Assembly: GCF_034190915.1 (NCBI RefSeq)
Contig: NW_026947545.1
Span: 682,001-746,000 of the forward strand
Length of the DNA stretch: 64,000 nucleotides
DNA from: Cavia porcellus
Taxonomy: Eukaryota; Chordata; Mammalia; Rodentia; Caviidae
Direction of reading: 5' to 3'
The notes under the pieces are model-generated. The model worked only from the letters and a program-made list of their open reading frames with translations, was not told where the DNA came from and made no database searches. How positions within the stretch are numbered: the stretch's first letter is position 1; each line of letters starts with the position of its first letter. Position numbers and translations under genes: made by a program. Below, in pieces: positions 23,570 through 36,801 of the stretch.

Positions 23570-26500
23570 GTGTGAATCGGAGGGTCTGAACTTGGATAGG
23601 CAGTGAGTAGCAATGTAGGATGAAGAAAAGCACCGCGGGGTGGTCAGCATGGGGAGGTCAAGGAACATGCAGTGGCAATGTAGGATAGTTTTCTGAAAAA
23701 CATCACGGGGTGGTGCGCATTGTATGGGTGTGTGTTACACTACACTCACTAGTAGGAGTGAGAAAAATATCACGGGGTGGTGTTAATCGGAGGGTCTCAA
23801 TTAGGAGAGGCAGTGAGTGACAATGTAGGATGGAGAAAAGCACCGCGGAGTGGTCAGCATGGGGAGGTCAGGGAACATGCAGTGGCAATGTTGGATAGGT
23901 TTCTGAAAAACATCGCGGGGTGGTACGCATTGTATGGGTGTGTGTTACAATACATTCACTAGTAGGAGTGAGAAAAACATCACGGGGTGGTGCGCATTGT
24001 ATGGGTGTGTGTTACATTACATTCACTAGTAGGAGTGAGAAAAACATCACGGGGTGGTGTGAATCGGAGGGTCAGAATTAGGATAGGCAGTGAGTGGCAA
24101 TGTAGGATGGAGTAAAGCACCGCGGGGTGGTCAGCATGGGGAGGTCAGGGAACATGCAGTGGCAATGTAGGATAGGTTTCTGATAAATATCACGGGGTGG
24201 TGCGCATTGTATGGGTGTGTGTTACATTACATTCACTAGTAGGAGTGAGAAAAACATCACGGGGTGGTGCGCATTGTATGGGTGTGTGTTACATTACATT
24301 CACTAGTAGGAGTGAGAAAAACATCACGGGGTGGTGTGAATCGTAGGGTCTGAATTAGGATAGGCAGTGAGTGGCAATGTAGGATGGAGAAAAGCACCGC
24401 GGGGTGGTCAGCATGGGGAGGTCAGGGAACATGCACTGGCAATGTAGGATAGGTTTCTGAAAAACATCGCGGGGTGGTGCGCATTGTATGGCTGTGTGTT
24501 ACATTACATTCACTTGTAGGAGTGAGAAAAACATCACGGGGTGGTGCGCATTGTATGGGTGTGTGTTACATTACATTCACTAGTAGGAGTGAGAAAAACA
24601 TCACGGGGTGGTGCGCATTGTATGGGTGTGTGTTACATTACATTCACTAGTAGGAGTGAGAAAAACATCATGGGATGGTGCGCATTGTATGGGTGTGTGT
24701 TACATTACGTTCACTAGTAGGAGTGAGAAAACATCACGGGGTGGTGCGCATTGTATGGGTGTGTGTTACATTACATTCACTAGTAGGAGTGAGAAAAACA
24801 TCACGGGGTGGTGCGCATTGTATGGGTGTGTGTTACATTACATTCACTAGTAGGAGTGAGAAAAACATCACGGGGTGGTGTGAATCGGAGGGCCTGAATT
24901 AGGATAGGCAGTGAGTGGCAATGTAGGATGGAGAAAAGCACCGTGGGGAGGTCTGCATGAGGAGGTCAGGGAACATGCACTGGCAATGTAGGATAGGTTT
25001 CTGAAAAACATCGCGGGGTGGTGCGCATTGTATGTGTGTGTGTTACATTACATTCACTAGTAGGAGTGAGAAAAACATCTCGGGGTGGTGCGCATTGTAT
25101 TTGTGTGTGTTACATTACATTCACTGGTAGGAGCGAGAAAAACATCACGGGGTGGTGTGAATCGGAGGGTCTGAATTAGGATAGGCAGTGAGTGCAATGT
25201 AGGATGGAGAAAAGCTCCGCGGGGTGGTCAGCATGCGGAGGTTAGGGAATATGCAATGGCAATGTAGGATAGGTTTCTGAAAAACATCGCGGGGTGGTGT
25301 GCATTGTATGGGTGTGTGTTACATTACATTCAGTAGTAGGAGTGAGAAAAACGTCACGGGGTGGTGCGCATTGTATCGGTGTGTGTTACATTACATTCAC
25401 TAGTAGGAGTGAGAAATACATCACGGGGTGGTGCGCATTGTATGGGTGTGTGTTACATTACATTCACTAGTAGGAGTGAGAAAAACATCACGGGGTGGTG
25501 CGCATTGTATGGGTGTGTGTTACATTACATTCACTAGTACGAGTGAGAAAAACATCACGGAGTGGTGTGCATTGTATGGGTGTGTGTTACATTACATTCA
25601 CTAGTAGGAGTGAGAAAAACATCACGGGGTGGTGTGAATCGCAGGGTCTGTATTAGGATAGGCAGTGAATGGCAATGTAGGATGGAGAAAAGCACTGCGG
25701 GGTGCTCAGCATGGGGAAGTCAGGGAACTTGCAGTGGCAATGTGGGATAGGTTTCTGAAAAACATCGCGGGGTGGTGCGCATTGTATCGGTGTGTGTTAC
25801 ATTACATTCACTAGTAGGAGTGAGAAAAACATCACGGGGTAGTGCGCATTGTATGGGTGTGTGTTACATTACATTCACTAGTAGGAGTGAAAAAACATCA
25901 TGGGGTGGTGTGAATCGGAGGGTCTGAATTAGGATAGGCAGTGAGTGGCAATGTAGGATGGAGAAAAGCACCGCGGGGTGGTCAGCATGGGGAGGTCAGG
26001 GAACATGCAGTGGCAATGTAGCATAAGTTTCTGACAAACATCGCGGGGTGGTGCGCATTGTATGGGTGTGTGTTACATTACATTCACTAGTAGGAGTGAG
26101 AAAAACATCACGGGGTGGTGTGAATCGGAGGGTCTGAACTAGGATAGGCAGTGAGTAGCAATGTAGGATGAAGAAAAGCACCGCGGGGTGGTCAGCATGG
26201 GGAGTTCAAGGAACATGCAGTGGCAATGTAGGATAGTTTTCTGAAAAACATCACGGGGTGGTGCGCATTGTATGGGTGTGTGTTACACTACACTCACTAG
26301 TAGGAGTGAGAAAAATATCACGGGGTGGTGTTAATCGGAGGGTCTCAATTAGGATAGGCAGTGAGTGACAATGTAGGATGGAGAAAAGCACCGCGGGGTG
26401 GTCGGCATGGGGAGGTCAGGGAACATGCAGTGGCAATGTTGGATAGGTTTCTGAAAAATATCACGGGGTGGTGCGCATTGTATGGGTGTGTGTTACATTA

Positions 26501-26603
26501 CATTCACTAGTAGGAGTGACAAAAGCATCACGGGGTGGTGCACATTGTATGGGTGTGTGTTACATTACATTCACTAGTAGGAGTGAAAAAACATCATGGG
26601 GTG
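23570..26603 (+). repeat. C67 domain, mixed modules
   Basis: Starts with the GTGAGTAGC-type A and repeats it at 26,118 (offset 2,548 bp). It contains a run of six C at 24,477-24,877, one of which has lost a base (GAGTGAGAAAACATC) after ACGTTCACTAG; the same pair of markers appears at 44.3, 45.2 and 47.35 kb. The A monomer near 25.19 kb with the one-base loss GTGAGTGCAATG and the B with GCATGCGGAGG recur together at 33.0, 39.3 and 43.25 kb. No gene seen. Confidence 0.87.
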
Positions 26604-29600
26604 ATGTGTATCGGAGGGTCTGAATTAGGATAGGCAGTGAGTGGCAATGTAGGATGGAGAAAAGCACCGCGGGGTGGTCAGCATGGGGAGGTCAGGGAAC
26701 ATGCAGTGGAAATGTAGCATAAGTTTCTGAAAAACATCGCGGGGTGGTGCGCATTGTATGGGTGTGTGTTACATTACATTCACTAGTAGGAGTGAGAAAA
26801 ACATCACGGGGTGGTGTGAATCGGAGTGTCTGAACTAGGATAGGCAGTGAGTAGCAATGTAGGATGAAGAAAAGCACCGCAGGGTGGTCAGCATGGGGAG
26901 GTCAGGGAACATGCAGTGGCAATGTAGGATAGTTTTCTGAAAAACATCACGGGGTGGTGCGCATTGTATGGGTGTGTGTTACACTACACTCACTAGTAGG
27001 AGTGAGAAAAATATCACGGGGTGGTTTTAATCGGAGGGTCTCAATTAGGATAGGCAGTGAGTGACAATGTAGGATGGAGAAAAGCACCGCGGAGTGGTCA
27101 GCATGGGGAGGTCAGGGAACATGCAGTGGCAATGTTGGATAGGTTTCTGAAAAACATCGCGGGGTGGTGCGCATTGTATGGGTGTGTGTTACATTACATT
27201 CACTAGTAGGAGTGAGAAAAGCATCACGGGGTGGTGCGCATTGTATGGGTGTGTGTTACATTACATTCACTAGTAGGAGTGAGAAAAACATCACGGTGTG
27301 GTGCGCATTGTATGGGTGTGTGTTACATTACATTCACTAGTAGGAGTGAGAAAAACATCACGGGGTGGTGTGAATCGGAGGGTCTGAATTAGGATAGGCA
27401 GTGAGTGGCAATGTAGGATGAAGAAAAGCATCGTGGGGTGGTCAGCATGGGGAGGTCAGGGAACATGCAGTGGCAATGTAGGATAGGTTTCTGAAAAACA
27501 TCGCGGGGTGGTGCGCATTGTATGGTTGTGTGTTACATTACATTCACTAGTAGGAGTGAGAAAAATATCACGGGGTGGTGCGCATTGTATGGGTGTGTGT
27601 TACATTACATTCACTAGTAGGAGTGAGAAAAACATCTCGGGGTGGTGTGAATCGGAGGGTCTGAATTAGGATAGGCAGTGAGTGGCAATGTAGGATGGAG
27701 AAAAGCACCGCTGCTTGGTCAGCATGGGGAGCTCAGGGAACATGCAGTGGCAATGTAGGATAGGTTTCTGAAAAACATCGCGGGGTGGTGCGCATTGTAT
27801 GGTTGTGTGTTGCATTACAATCACTAGTAGGAGTGAGAAAAACATCACGGGGTGGTGTGAATCGGAGGGCCTGAATTAGGATAGGCAGTGAGTGGCAATG
27901 TAGGAAGGAGTAAAGCACCGCGGGGTGGTCAGCATGGGGAGGTCAGGGAACATGCAGTGGCAATGTAGATTAGGTTTCTGAAACACATCGCGGGGTGGTG
28001 CGCATTGTATGGGTGTGTGTTACATTACATTCACTAGTAGGAGTGAGAAAAATATCACAGGGTGGGGCGCATGGTATGGGTGTGTGTTACATGACATTCA
28101 CTAGTAGGAGTGAGAAAAACATCACGGGGTGGTACGCATTGTATCGGTGTGTGTTACACTACATTCACTAGTAGGAGTGAGAAAAACATCACGGGGTGGT
28201 GCGCATTGTATGGGTGTGTGTTACATTACATTCACTAGTAGGAGTGAGAAAAACATCACGGGGTGGTGCGCATTGTATGGGTGTGTGTTACATTACATTC
28301 AGTAGTAGGAGTGAGAAAAACATCACGGGGTGGTGTGAATCGGAGGGTCTGATTTAGGATTGGCAGTGAGTGGCAATGTAGGATGGAGAAATGCACCGCG
28401 GGTTGGTCAGCATGTGGAGGTCAGGGAACATGCAGTGGCAATGTAGGATAGTTATCTGAAAAACATCGCGGGGTGGTGCGCATTGTATGGGTGTGTGTTA
28501 CATTACATTCACTAGTAGGAGTGAGAAAAACATCACGGGCTGGTGCGCTTTGTATGGGTGTGTGTTACATTACATTCACGAGTAGGAGTGAAAAAACATC
28601 ATGCGGTGGTGTGAATCGGAGGGTCTGAATTAGGATAGGCCGTGAGTGGCAATGTAGGATGGAGAAAAGCACCGCGGGGTGGTCAGCATGGGGAGGTCAG
28701 GGAACATGCAGTGGCAATGTAGGATAGGTTTCTGAAAAACATCGCGGGGTGGTGCGCATTGTATGGCTGTGTGTTACATTACATTCACTAGTAGGAGTGA
28801 GAAAAACATCACGGGGTGGTGTGAATCGGAGGGTCTGAACTAGGATAGGCAGTGAGTAGCAATGTAGGATGAAGAAAAGCACCGCGGGGTGGTCAGCATG
28901 GGGAGATTAGGTAACATGCAGTGGCAATGTAGGATAGTTTTCTGAAAAACATCACGGGGTGGTGCGCATTGTATGGGTGTGTGTTACACTACACTCACTA
29001 GTAGGAGTGAGAAAAATATCACGGGGTGGTGTTAATCGGAGGGTCTCAATTAGGATAGGCACTGAGTGACAATGTAGGATGGAGAAAAGCACCGCGGAGT
29101 GGTCAGCATGGGGAGGTCAGGGAACATGCAGTGGCAATGTTGGATAGGTTTCTGAAAAACATCGCGGGGTGGTGCGCATTGTATGGGTGTGTGTTACATT
29201 ACATTCACTAGTAGGAGTGAGAAAAGCATCACGGGGTGGTGCGCATTGTATGGGTGTGTGTTACATTACATTCACTAGTAGGAGTGAGAAAAACATCACG
29301 GGGTGGTGCGCATTGTATGGGTGTGTGTTACATTACATTCACTAGTAGGAGTGAGAAAAACATCACGGAGTGGTGTGAATCGGAGAGTCTGAATTAGGAT
29401 AGGCAGTGAGTGGCAATGTAGGATGAAGAAAAGCACCGCGGGGTGGTCAGCATGGGGAGGTCAGGGAACATGCAGTGGCAATGTAGGATAGGTTTCTGAA
29501 AAACATCGCGGGGTGGTGCGCATTGTATGGGTGTGTGTTACATTACATTCACTAGTAGGAGTGAGAAAAATATCACCGGGTGGTGCGCATTGTATGGGTG

Positions 29601-30269
29601 TGTGTTTCATTACATTCACTAGTAGGAGTGAGAAAAACATCACGGGGTGGTGTGAATCGGAGGGTCTGAATTAGGATAGGCAGTGAGTGGCAATGTAGGA
29701 TGGAGAAAAGCACCGCTGCTTGGTCAGCATGGGGAGCTCAGGGAACATGCAGTGGCAATGTAGGATAGGTTTCTGAAAAACATCGCGGGGTCTTGCGCAT
29801 TGTATGGGTGTGTGTTGCATTACAATCACTAGTAGGAGTGAGAAAAACATCACGGGGTGGTGTGAATCGGAGGGCCTGAATTAGGATAGGCAGTGAGTGG
29901 CAATGTAGGAAGGAGTAAAGCACCGCGGGGTGGTCAGCATGGGGAGGTCAGGGAACATGCAGTGGCAATGTAGGATAGGTTTCTGAAAAACATCGCGGGG
30001 TGGTGCGCATTGTATGGGTGTGTGTTACATTACATTCACTAGTAGGAGTGAGAAAAATATCACAGGGTGGTGCGCATGGTATGGGTGTGTGTTACATGAC
30101 ATTCACTAGTAGGAGTGAGAAAAACATCACGGGGTGGTGCGCATTGTATCGGTGTGTGTTACACTACATTCACTAGTAGGAGTGAGAAAAACATCACGGG
30201 GTGGTGCGCATTGTATGGGTGTGTGTTACATTACATTCACTACTAGGAGTGAAAAAACATCACGGGGTG
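26604..30269 (+). repeat. C67 domain, 2,005-bp tandem duplication
   Basis: Markers at 26,814 (A with GTCTGAACTAGG) and near 27.67 kb (A before ACCGCTGCTTG) recur at 28,819 and near 29.67 kb, both at exactly 2,005 bp. The C with TTGCATTACAATCAC is at about 27.81 and 29.81 kb, and also at 20.97 kb. No gene seen. Confidence 0.88.
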
Positions 30270-33200
30270 GGGTGAATCGGAGGGTCTGAATTAGGATAGG
30301 CAGTGAGTGGCAATGTAGGATGGAGAAAAGCACCGCGGGGTGGTCAGGATGGGGAGGTCAGGGAACATGCAGTGGCAATGTAGCATAGGTTTCTGAAAAA
30401 CATCGCGGGGGTGGTGCGCATTGTATGGGTGTGTGTTATATTACATTCACTAGTAGGAGTGAGAAAAACATCACGGGGTGGTGTGAATCGGAGTGTCTGA
30501 ACTAGGATAGGCAGTGAGTAGCAATGTAGGATGAAGAAAAGCACCGCGGGGTGGTCAGCATGGGGAGGTCAGGAAACATGCAGTGGCAATGTAGGATAGT
30601 TTTCTGAAAAATATCACGGGGTGGTGCGCATTGTATGGGTGTGTGTTACATTACATTCACTAGTAGGAGTGAGAAAAATATCACGGGGTGGTGTTAATCG
30701 GAGGGTCTCAATTAGGATAGGCAGTGAGTGGCAATGTAGGATGGAGAAAAGCACCGTGGGCTGGTCAGCATGGGGAGGTCAGGGAACATGCAGTGGCAAT
30801 GTAGGATAGTTTTTTGAAAAACATGGCGGGGTGGTGCGCATTGTATGGGTGTGTGTTACATTACATGCACTAGTTGGAGTCAGAAAAATATCACGGGGTG
30901 GTGCACATTGTAGGGGTGTGTGTTACATTACATTCACTAGTAGGAGTGAGAAAAACATCACGGGGTGGTGCGCATTGTATGGCTGTGTGTTACATTACAT
31001 TCACTAGTAGGAGTGAGAAAAACATCACGGGGTGGTGTGAATCGGAGTTTCTCAATTAGGATAGGCAGTGAGTGGCAATGTAGGATGGAGAAAAGCACCG
31101 CGGGGTGGTCAGCATGTGGAGGTCAGGGAACATGCAGTGGCAATGTAGGATAGGTTTCTGATAAACATCGCGGGGTGGTGCGCATTGTATGGGTGTGTGT
31201 TACATTACATTCACTAGTAGGAGTGAGAAAAACATCACGGGGTGGTGCGCATTGTATGGGTGTGTGTTACATTACATTCACTAGTAGGAGTGAGAAAAAC
31301 ATCACGGGGTGGTGCGCATTGTATGGGTGTGTGTTACATTACATTCACTAGTAGGAGTGAGAAAAACATCACGGGGTGGTGCGCATTGTATGGCTGTGTG
31401 TTACATTACATTCACTAGTAGGAGTGAGAAAAACATCACCTGGTGGTTTGAATCGGAGGGTCTGAATTAGGATAGGCAGTGAGTGGCAATGTAGGATGGA
31501 GAAAAGCACCGCGGGGTGGTCAGCATGTGGAGGTCAGGGAACATGCAGTGGCAATGTAGGATAGGTTTCTGAAAAACATCGCGGGGTGGTGCGCATTGTA
31601 TGGGTGTGTGTTACATTACATTCATTAGTAGGAGTGAGAAAAACATCACGGGGTGGTGCGCATTGTATGGGTGTGTGTTACACTACATTCACTAGTAGGA
31701 GTGAGAAAAACATCACGGGGTGGTGCGCATTGTATGGGTGTGTGTTACATTACATTCAGTAGTAGGAGTGAGAAAAACATCACGGGGTGGTGCGCATTGT
31801 ATGGCTGTGTGTTACATTACATTCACTAGTAGGAGTGAGAAAATCATCATGGGGTGGTGTGAATCGGATGGTCTGAATTAGGATAGGCAGTGAGTGGCAA
31901 TGTAGGATGGAGAAAAGCACCGCGAGGTGGTCAGCATGTGGAGGTCAGGGAACATGCAGTGGCAATGTAGGATAGGTTTCTGAAAAACATCGCGGGGTGG
32001 TGCGCATTGTATGGGTGTGTATTACATTACATTCACTAGTAGGAATGAGAAAAACATCACGGGGTGGTGCGCATTGTATGGGTGTGTGTTACATTACATT
32101 CACTAGTAGGAGTGAGAAAAACATCACGGGGTGGTGCGCATTGTATGGGTGTGTGTTACATTACATTCACTAGTAGGAGTGAGAAAAACATCACGGGGTG
32201 GTGCGCATTGTATGGGTGTGTGTTACATTACATTCACTGGTAGGAATGAGAAAAACATCACGGGGTGGTGCACATTGTATGGGTGTGTGTTACATTACAT
32301 TCACTAGTAGGAGTGAGAAAAACATCACGGGGTGGTGCGCATTGTATGGGTGTGTGTTACATTACATTCACTAGTAGGAGTGAAAAAACATCACGAGGTG
32401 GTGTGAATCGGAGGGTCTGAATTAGGATAGGCAGTGAGTGGCAATGTAGGATGGAGAAAAGCACCGCGGGGTGGTCAGGATGGGGAGGTCAGGGAACATG
32501 CAGTGGCAATGTAGCATAGGTTTCTGAAAAACATCTCGGGGTGGTGCGCATTGTATGGGTGTGTGTTACATTACATTCACTAGTCGGAGTGAGAAAAACA
32601 TCACGGGGTGGTGCGCATTGTATGGGTGTGTGTTACATTACATTCACTAGTAGGAGTGAGAAAAACATCACGGGGTGGTGTGAATCGGAGAGTCTGAATT
32701 AGGATAGGCAGTGAGTGGCAATGTAGGATGGAGAAAAGCACCGCGGGGTGGTCAGCATGGGGAGGTCAGGGAACATGCACTGGCAATGTAGGATGGGTTT
32801 CTGAAAAACATCGCGGGGTGGTGCGCATTGTATGGCTGTGTGTTACATTACATTCACTAGTAGGAGTGAGAAAAACATCACGGGGTGGTGCGCACTGTAT
32901 GGGTGTGTGTTACATAACATTCACTGGTAGGAGTGAGAAAAACATCACGGGGAGGTGTGAATCGGAGGGTCTGAATTAGGATAGGCAGTGAGTGCAATGA
33001 AGGATGGAGAAAAGCACCGCGGGGTGGTCAGCATGCGGAGGTCAGGAAATATGCAGTGGCAATGTAGGATAGGTTTCTGAAAAATATCGCGGGGTGGTGC
33101 GCATTGTATGGGTGTGTGTTACATTACATTCAGTAGTAGGAGTGAGAAAAACATCGCGGGGTGGTGCGCATTGTATGGGTGTGTGTTACATTACATTCAC

Positions 33201-36200
33201 TAGTAGGAGTGAGAAATACATCACGGGGTGGTGCGCATTGTATGGGTGTGTGTTACATTACATTCACTAGTAGGAGTGAGAAAAACATCACGGGGTGGTG
33301 CGCATTGTATGGGTGTGTGTTACATTACATTCACAAGTACGAGTGAGAAAAACATCACCGGGTGGTGTGCATTGTATGGGTGTGTGTTACATTACATTCA
33401 CTAGTAGGAGTGAGAAAAACATCACGGGGTGGTGTGAATCGGAGGGTCTGAATTAGGATAGGCAGTGAGTGGCAATGTAGAATGGAGTAAAGCACCGCGG
33501 GGTGGTCAGCATGGGGAGGTCAGGGAACATGCAGTGGCAATGTAGGATAGGTTTCTGAAAAACATCGCGGGGTGGTGCGCATTGTATGGGTGTGTGTTAC
33601 ATTACATTCACTAGTAGGAGTGAGAAAAACATCACGGGGTGGTGCGCATTGTATGTGTGTGTGTTACATTACATTCACTAGTCGGAGTGAGAAAAACATC
33701 ACGGGGTGGTGCGCATTGTATGGGTGTGTGTTACATTACATTCACTAGTAGGAGTGAGAAAAACATCACGGGGTGGTGCGCATTGTATGGGTGTGTGTTA
33801 CATTACGTTCACTAGTAGGAGTGAGAAAAACATCACGGTGTGGTTCGCATTGTATGGGTGTGTGTTACATTACATTCACTAGTAGGAGTGAGAAAAATAT
33901 CACGGGGTGGTGCACATTGTATGGGTGTGTGTTACATTACATTCACTAGTAGGAGTGAGAAAAACATCACGGGGTGGTGTGAATCGGAGGGCCTGAATTA
34001 GGATAGGCAGTGAGTGGCAATGTAGGATGGAGAAAAGCACCGCGGGGAGGTCAGCATGGGGAGGTCAGGGAACATGCACTGGCAATGTAGGATAGGTTTC
34101 TGAAAAACATCGTGGGGTGGTGCGCATTGTATGGGTGTGTGTTACATTATATTCACAAGTAGGAGTGAGAAAAACATCTCGGGGTGGTGCGCATTGTATG
34201 GGTGTGTGTTACATTACATTCACTGGTAGGAGTGAGAAAAACATCACGCGGTGGTGTGAATCGGAGGGTCTGAATTAGGATAGGCAGTGAGTGCAATGTA
34301 GGATGGAGAAAAGCACCGCGAGGTGGTCAGCATGGGGAGGTCAGGGAACATGCAGTGGCAATGTAGTATAGGTTTTTGAAAAACATCGCGGGGTGGTGCG
34401 CATTGTATGGGTGTGTGTTACATTACATTCAGTAGTAGGAGTGAGAAAAACATCACGGGGTGGTGCGCATTGTATGGGTGTGTGTTACATTACATTCACT
34501 AGTAGGAGTGAGAAATACATCACGGGGTGGTGCGCATTGTATGGGTGTGTGTTACATTACATTCCCTAGTAGGAGTGAGAAAAACATCACGGGGTGGTGT
34601 GAATCGGAGGGTCTGAATTAGGATAGGCAGTGAGTGGCAATGTAGGATGGAGAAAAGCACCGCGGGGTGGTCACCATGGGGAGGTCAGGGAACATGCAGT
34701 GGCAATGTAGGATAGGTTTCTGAAAAACATCGCGGGGTGCTGTGCATTGTATGGGTGTGTGTTACATTACATTCACTAGTAGGAGTGAGAAAAACATCAC
34801 GGGGTGGTGCGCATTGCATGGGTGTGTGTTACATTACATTCACTAGTAGGAGTGAGAAAAACATGGCGGGGTGGTGAGTATTGTATGGGTGTGTGTTACA
34901 TTACATTCACTAGTAGGAGTGAGAAAAACATCACGGGGTGGTGTGAATCGGAGAGTCTGAATTAGGATAGGCAGTGAGTGGCAATGTAGGATGGAGAAAA
35001 GCACCGCGGGGAGGTCAGCATGGGGAGGTCAGGGAACATGCACTGGCAATGTAGGATAGGTTTCTGAAAAACATCGTGGGGTGGTGCGCATTGTATGGGT
35101 GTGTGTTACATTATATTCACAAGTAGGAGTGAGAAAAACATCTCGGGGTGGTGCGCATTGTATGGGTGTGTGTTACATTACATTCACTGGTAGGAGTGAG
35201 AAAAACATCACGGGGTGGTGTGAATCGGAGGGTCTGAATTAGGATAGGCAGTGAGTGCAATGTAGGATGGAGAAAAGCACCGCGAGGTGGTCAGCATGGG
35301 GATGTCAGGGAACATGCAGTGGCAATGTAGTATAGGTTTTTGAAAAACATCGCGGGGTGGTGCGCATTGTATGGGTGTGTGTTACATTACATTCAGTAGT
35401 AGGAGTGAGAAAAACATCACGGGGTGGTGCGCATTGTATGGGTGTGTGTTACATTACATTCCCTAGTAGGAGTGAGAAAAACATCACGGGGTGGTGTGAA
35501 TCGGAGGGTCTGAATTAGGATAGGCAGTGAGTGGCAATGTAGGATGGAGAAAAGCACCGCGGGGTGGTCAGCATGGGGAGGTCAGGGAACATGCAGTGGC
35601 AATGTAGGATAGGATTCTGAAAAACATCGCGGGGTGCTGTGCATTGTATGGGTGTGTGTTACATTACATTCACTGGTAGGAGTGAGAAAAACATCACGGG
35701 GTGGTGCGCATTGCATGGGTGTGTGTTACATTACATTCACTAGTAGGAGTGAGAAAAACATGGCGGGGTGGTGAGTATTGTATGGGTGTGTGTTACATTA
35801 CATTCACTAGTAGGAGTGAGAAAAACATCACGGGGTGGTGTGAATCGGAGAGTCTGAATTAGGATAGGCAGTGAGTGGCGATGTACGATGAAGAAAAGCA
35901 CCACGGGGTAATCAGCATGGGGAGGTCAGGGAACATGCAGTGGCAATGTAGGATAGTTTTCTGAAAAACATCGCGGGGTGGTGCGCATTGTATGGGTCTG
36001 TGTTACTTTACATTCCCTAGTAGGAGTGAGAAAAACATCATGGGGTGGTGTGATTCGGAGGGTCTGAATTAGGATAGGCAGTGAGTGGCAATGTAGGATG
36101 GAGAAAAGCACCGCGGCGTGGTCAGCTTGGGGAGGTCAGGAAACATGCAGTGGCAATGTAGGATAGGTTTCTGAAAAACATCGCGGGGTGGTGTGCATTA

Positions 36201-36801
36201 TATGGGTGTGTGTTACATTACATTCACTAGTAGGAGTGAGAAAAACATCACGGGGTGGTGCGCATTGTATGGGTGTGTGTTACATTACATTCACTAGTAG
36301 GAGTGAGAAAAACATCACGGTGTGGTGCGCATTGTGTGGGTGTGTGTTACGTTACATTCACTAGTAGGAGTGAGCAAAACATCACAGGGGGGTGCGCATT
36401 GTATGGGTGTGTGTTTCATTACATTCCCTAGTAGGAGTGACAAAAACATCACGGGGTGGTGTGAATCGGAGGGTCTGAATTAGGATAGGCAGTGAGTGGC
36501 AATGTAGGATGGAGAAAAGCACCGCGGGGTGGTCACCATGGGGAGGTCAGGGAACATGCAGTGGCAATGTAGGATAGGTTTCTGAAAAACATCGCGGGGT
36601 GCTGTGCATTGTATGGGTGTGTGTTACATTACATTCACTAGTAGGAGTGAGAAAAACATCACGGGGTGGTGCGCATTGCATGGGTGTGTGTTACATTACA
36701 TTCACTAGTAGGAGTGAGAAAAACATGGCGGGGTGGTGAGCATTGTATGGGTGTGTGTTACATTACATTCACTACTAGGAGTGAAAAAACATCACGGGGT
36801 G
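30270..36801 (+). repeat. 6,532-bp higher-order repeat, first copy
   Basis: Begins at an A monomer with the variant junction GTGGGGTGAATCGG after a C with CACTACTAGG; the same junction marks the start of the second copy at 36,802. Compared with that copy it has an extra G near 30,410, one more A-B-C unit beginning at about 31,035 (210 bp), one C fewer in the run at 33,575-33,976 (six against seven), and an extra 897-bp module at 34,941-35,837. The right part is built of modules of about 965 bp starting at 33,977, 34,941 and 35,838. No gene seen. Confidence 0.92.
33977..35837 (+). repeat. Tandem pair of 964-bp and 897-bp modules
   Basis: Two neighbouring modules start with A at 33,977 and 34,941. 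Each contains three A-B pairs; the first has eight C (964 bp) and the second seven (897 bp), so the difference is exactly one C67 monomer, the one with GAAATACATC near 34.5 kb. Shared markers are a B with CATGCACTGGC, an A with GTGAGTGCAATG, a C with CATTCCCTAG and a C after ACATGGCGGGGTG. The second copy of the large repeat has only one such module, at 40,365-41,328. Confidence 0.9.

Noticed and set aside
24608..24902. Overlapping plus-strand open frames made of two or three C monomers, such as 24,608-24,850 and 24,675-24,902
   Set aside because: Each 67-bp C shifts the frame by one, so three C copies read all three frames until a stop at CACTAGTAGG. The same peptide appears wherever n is large.
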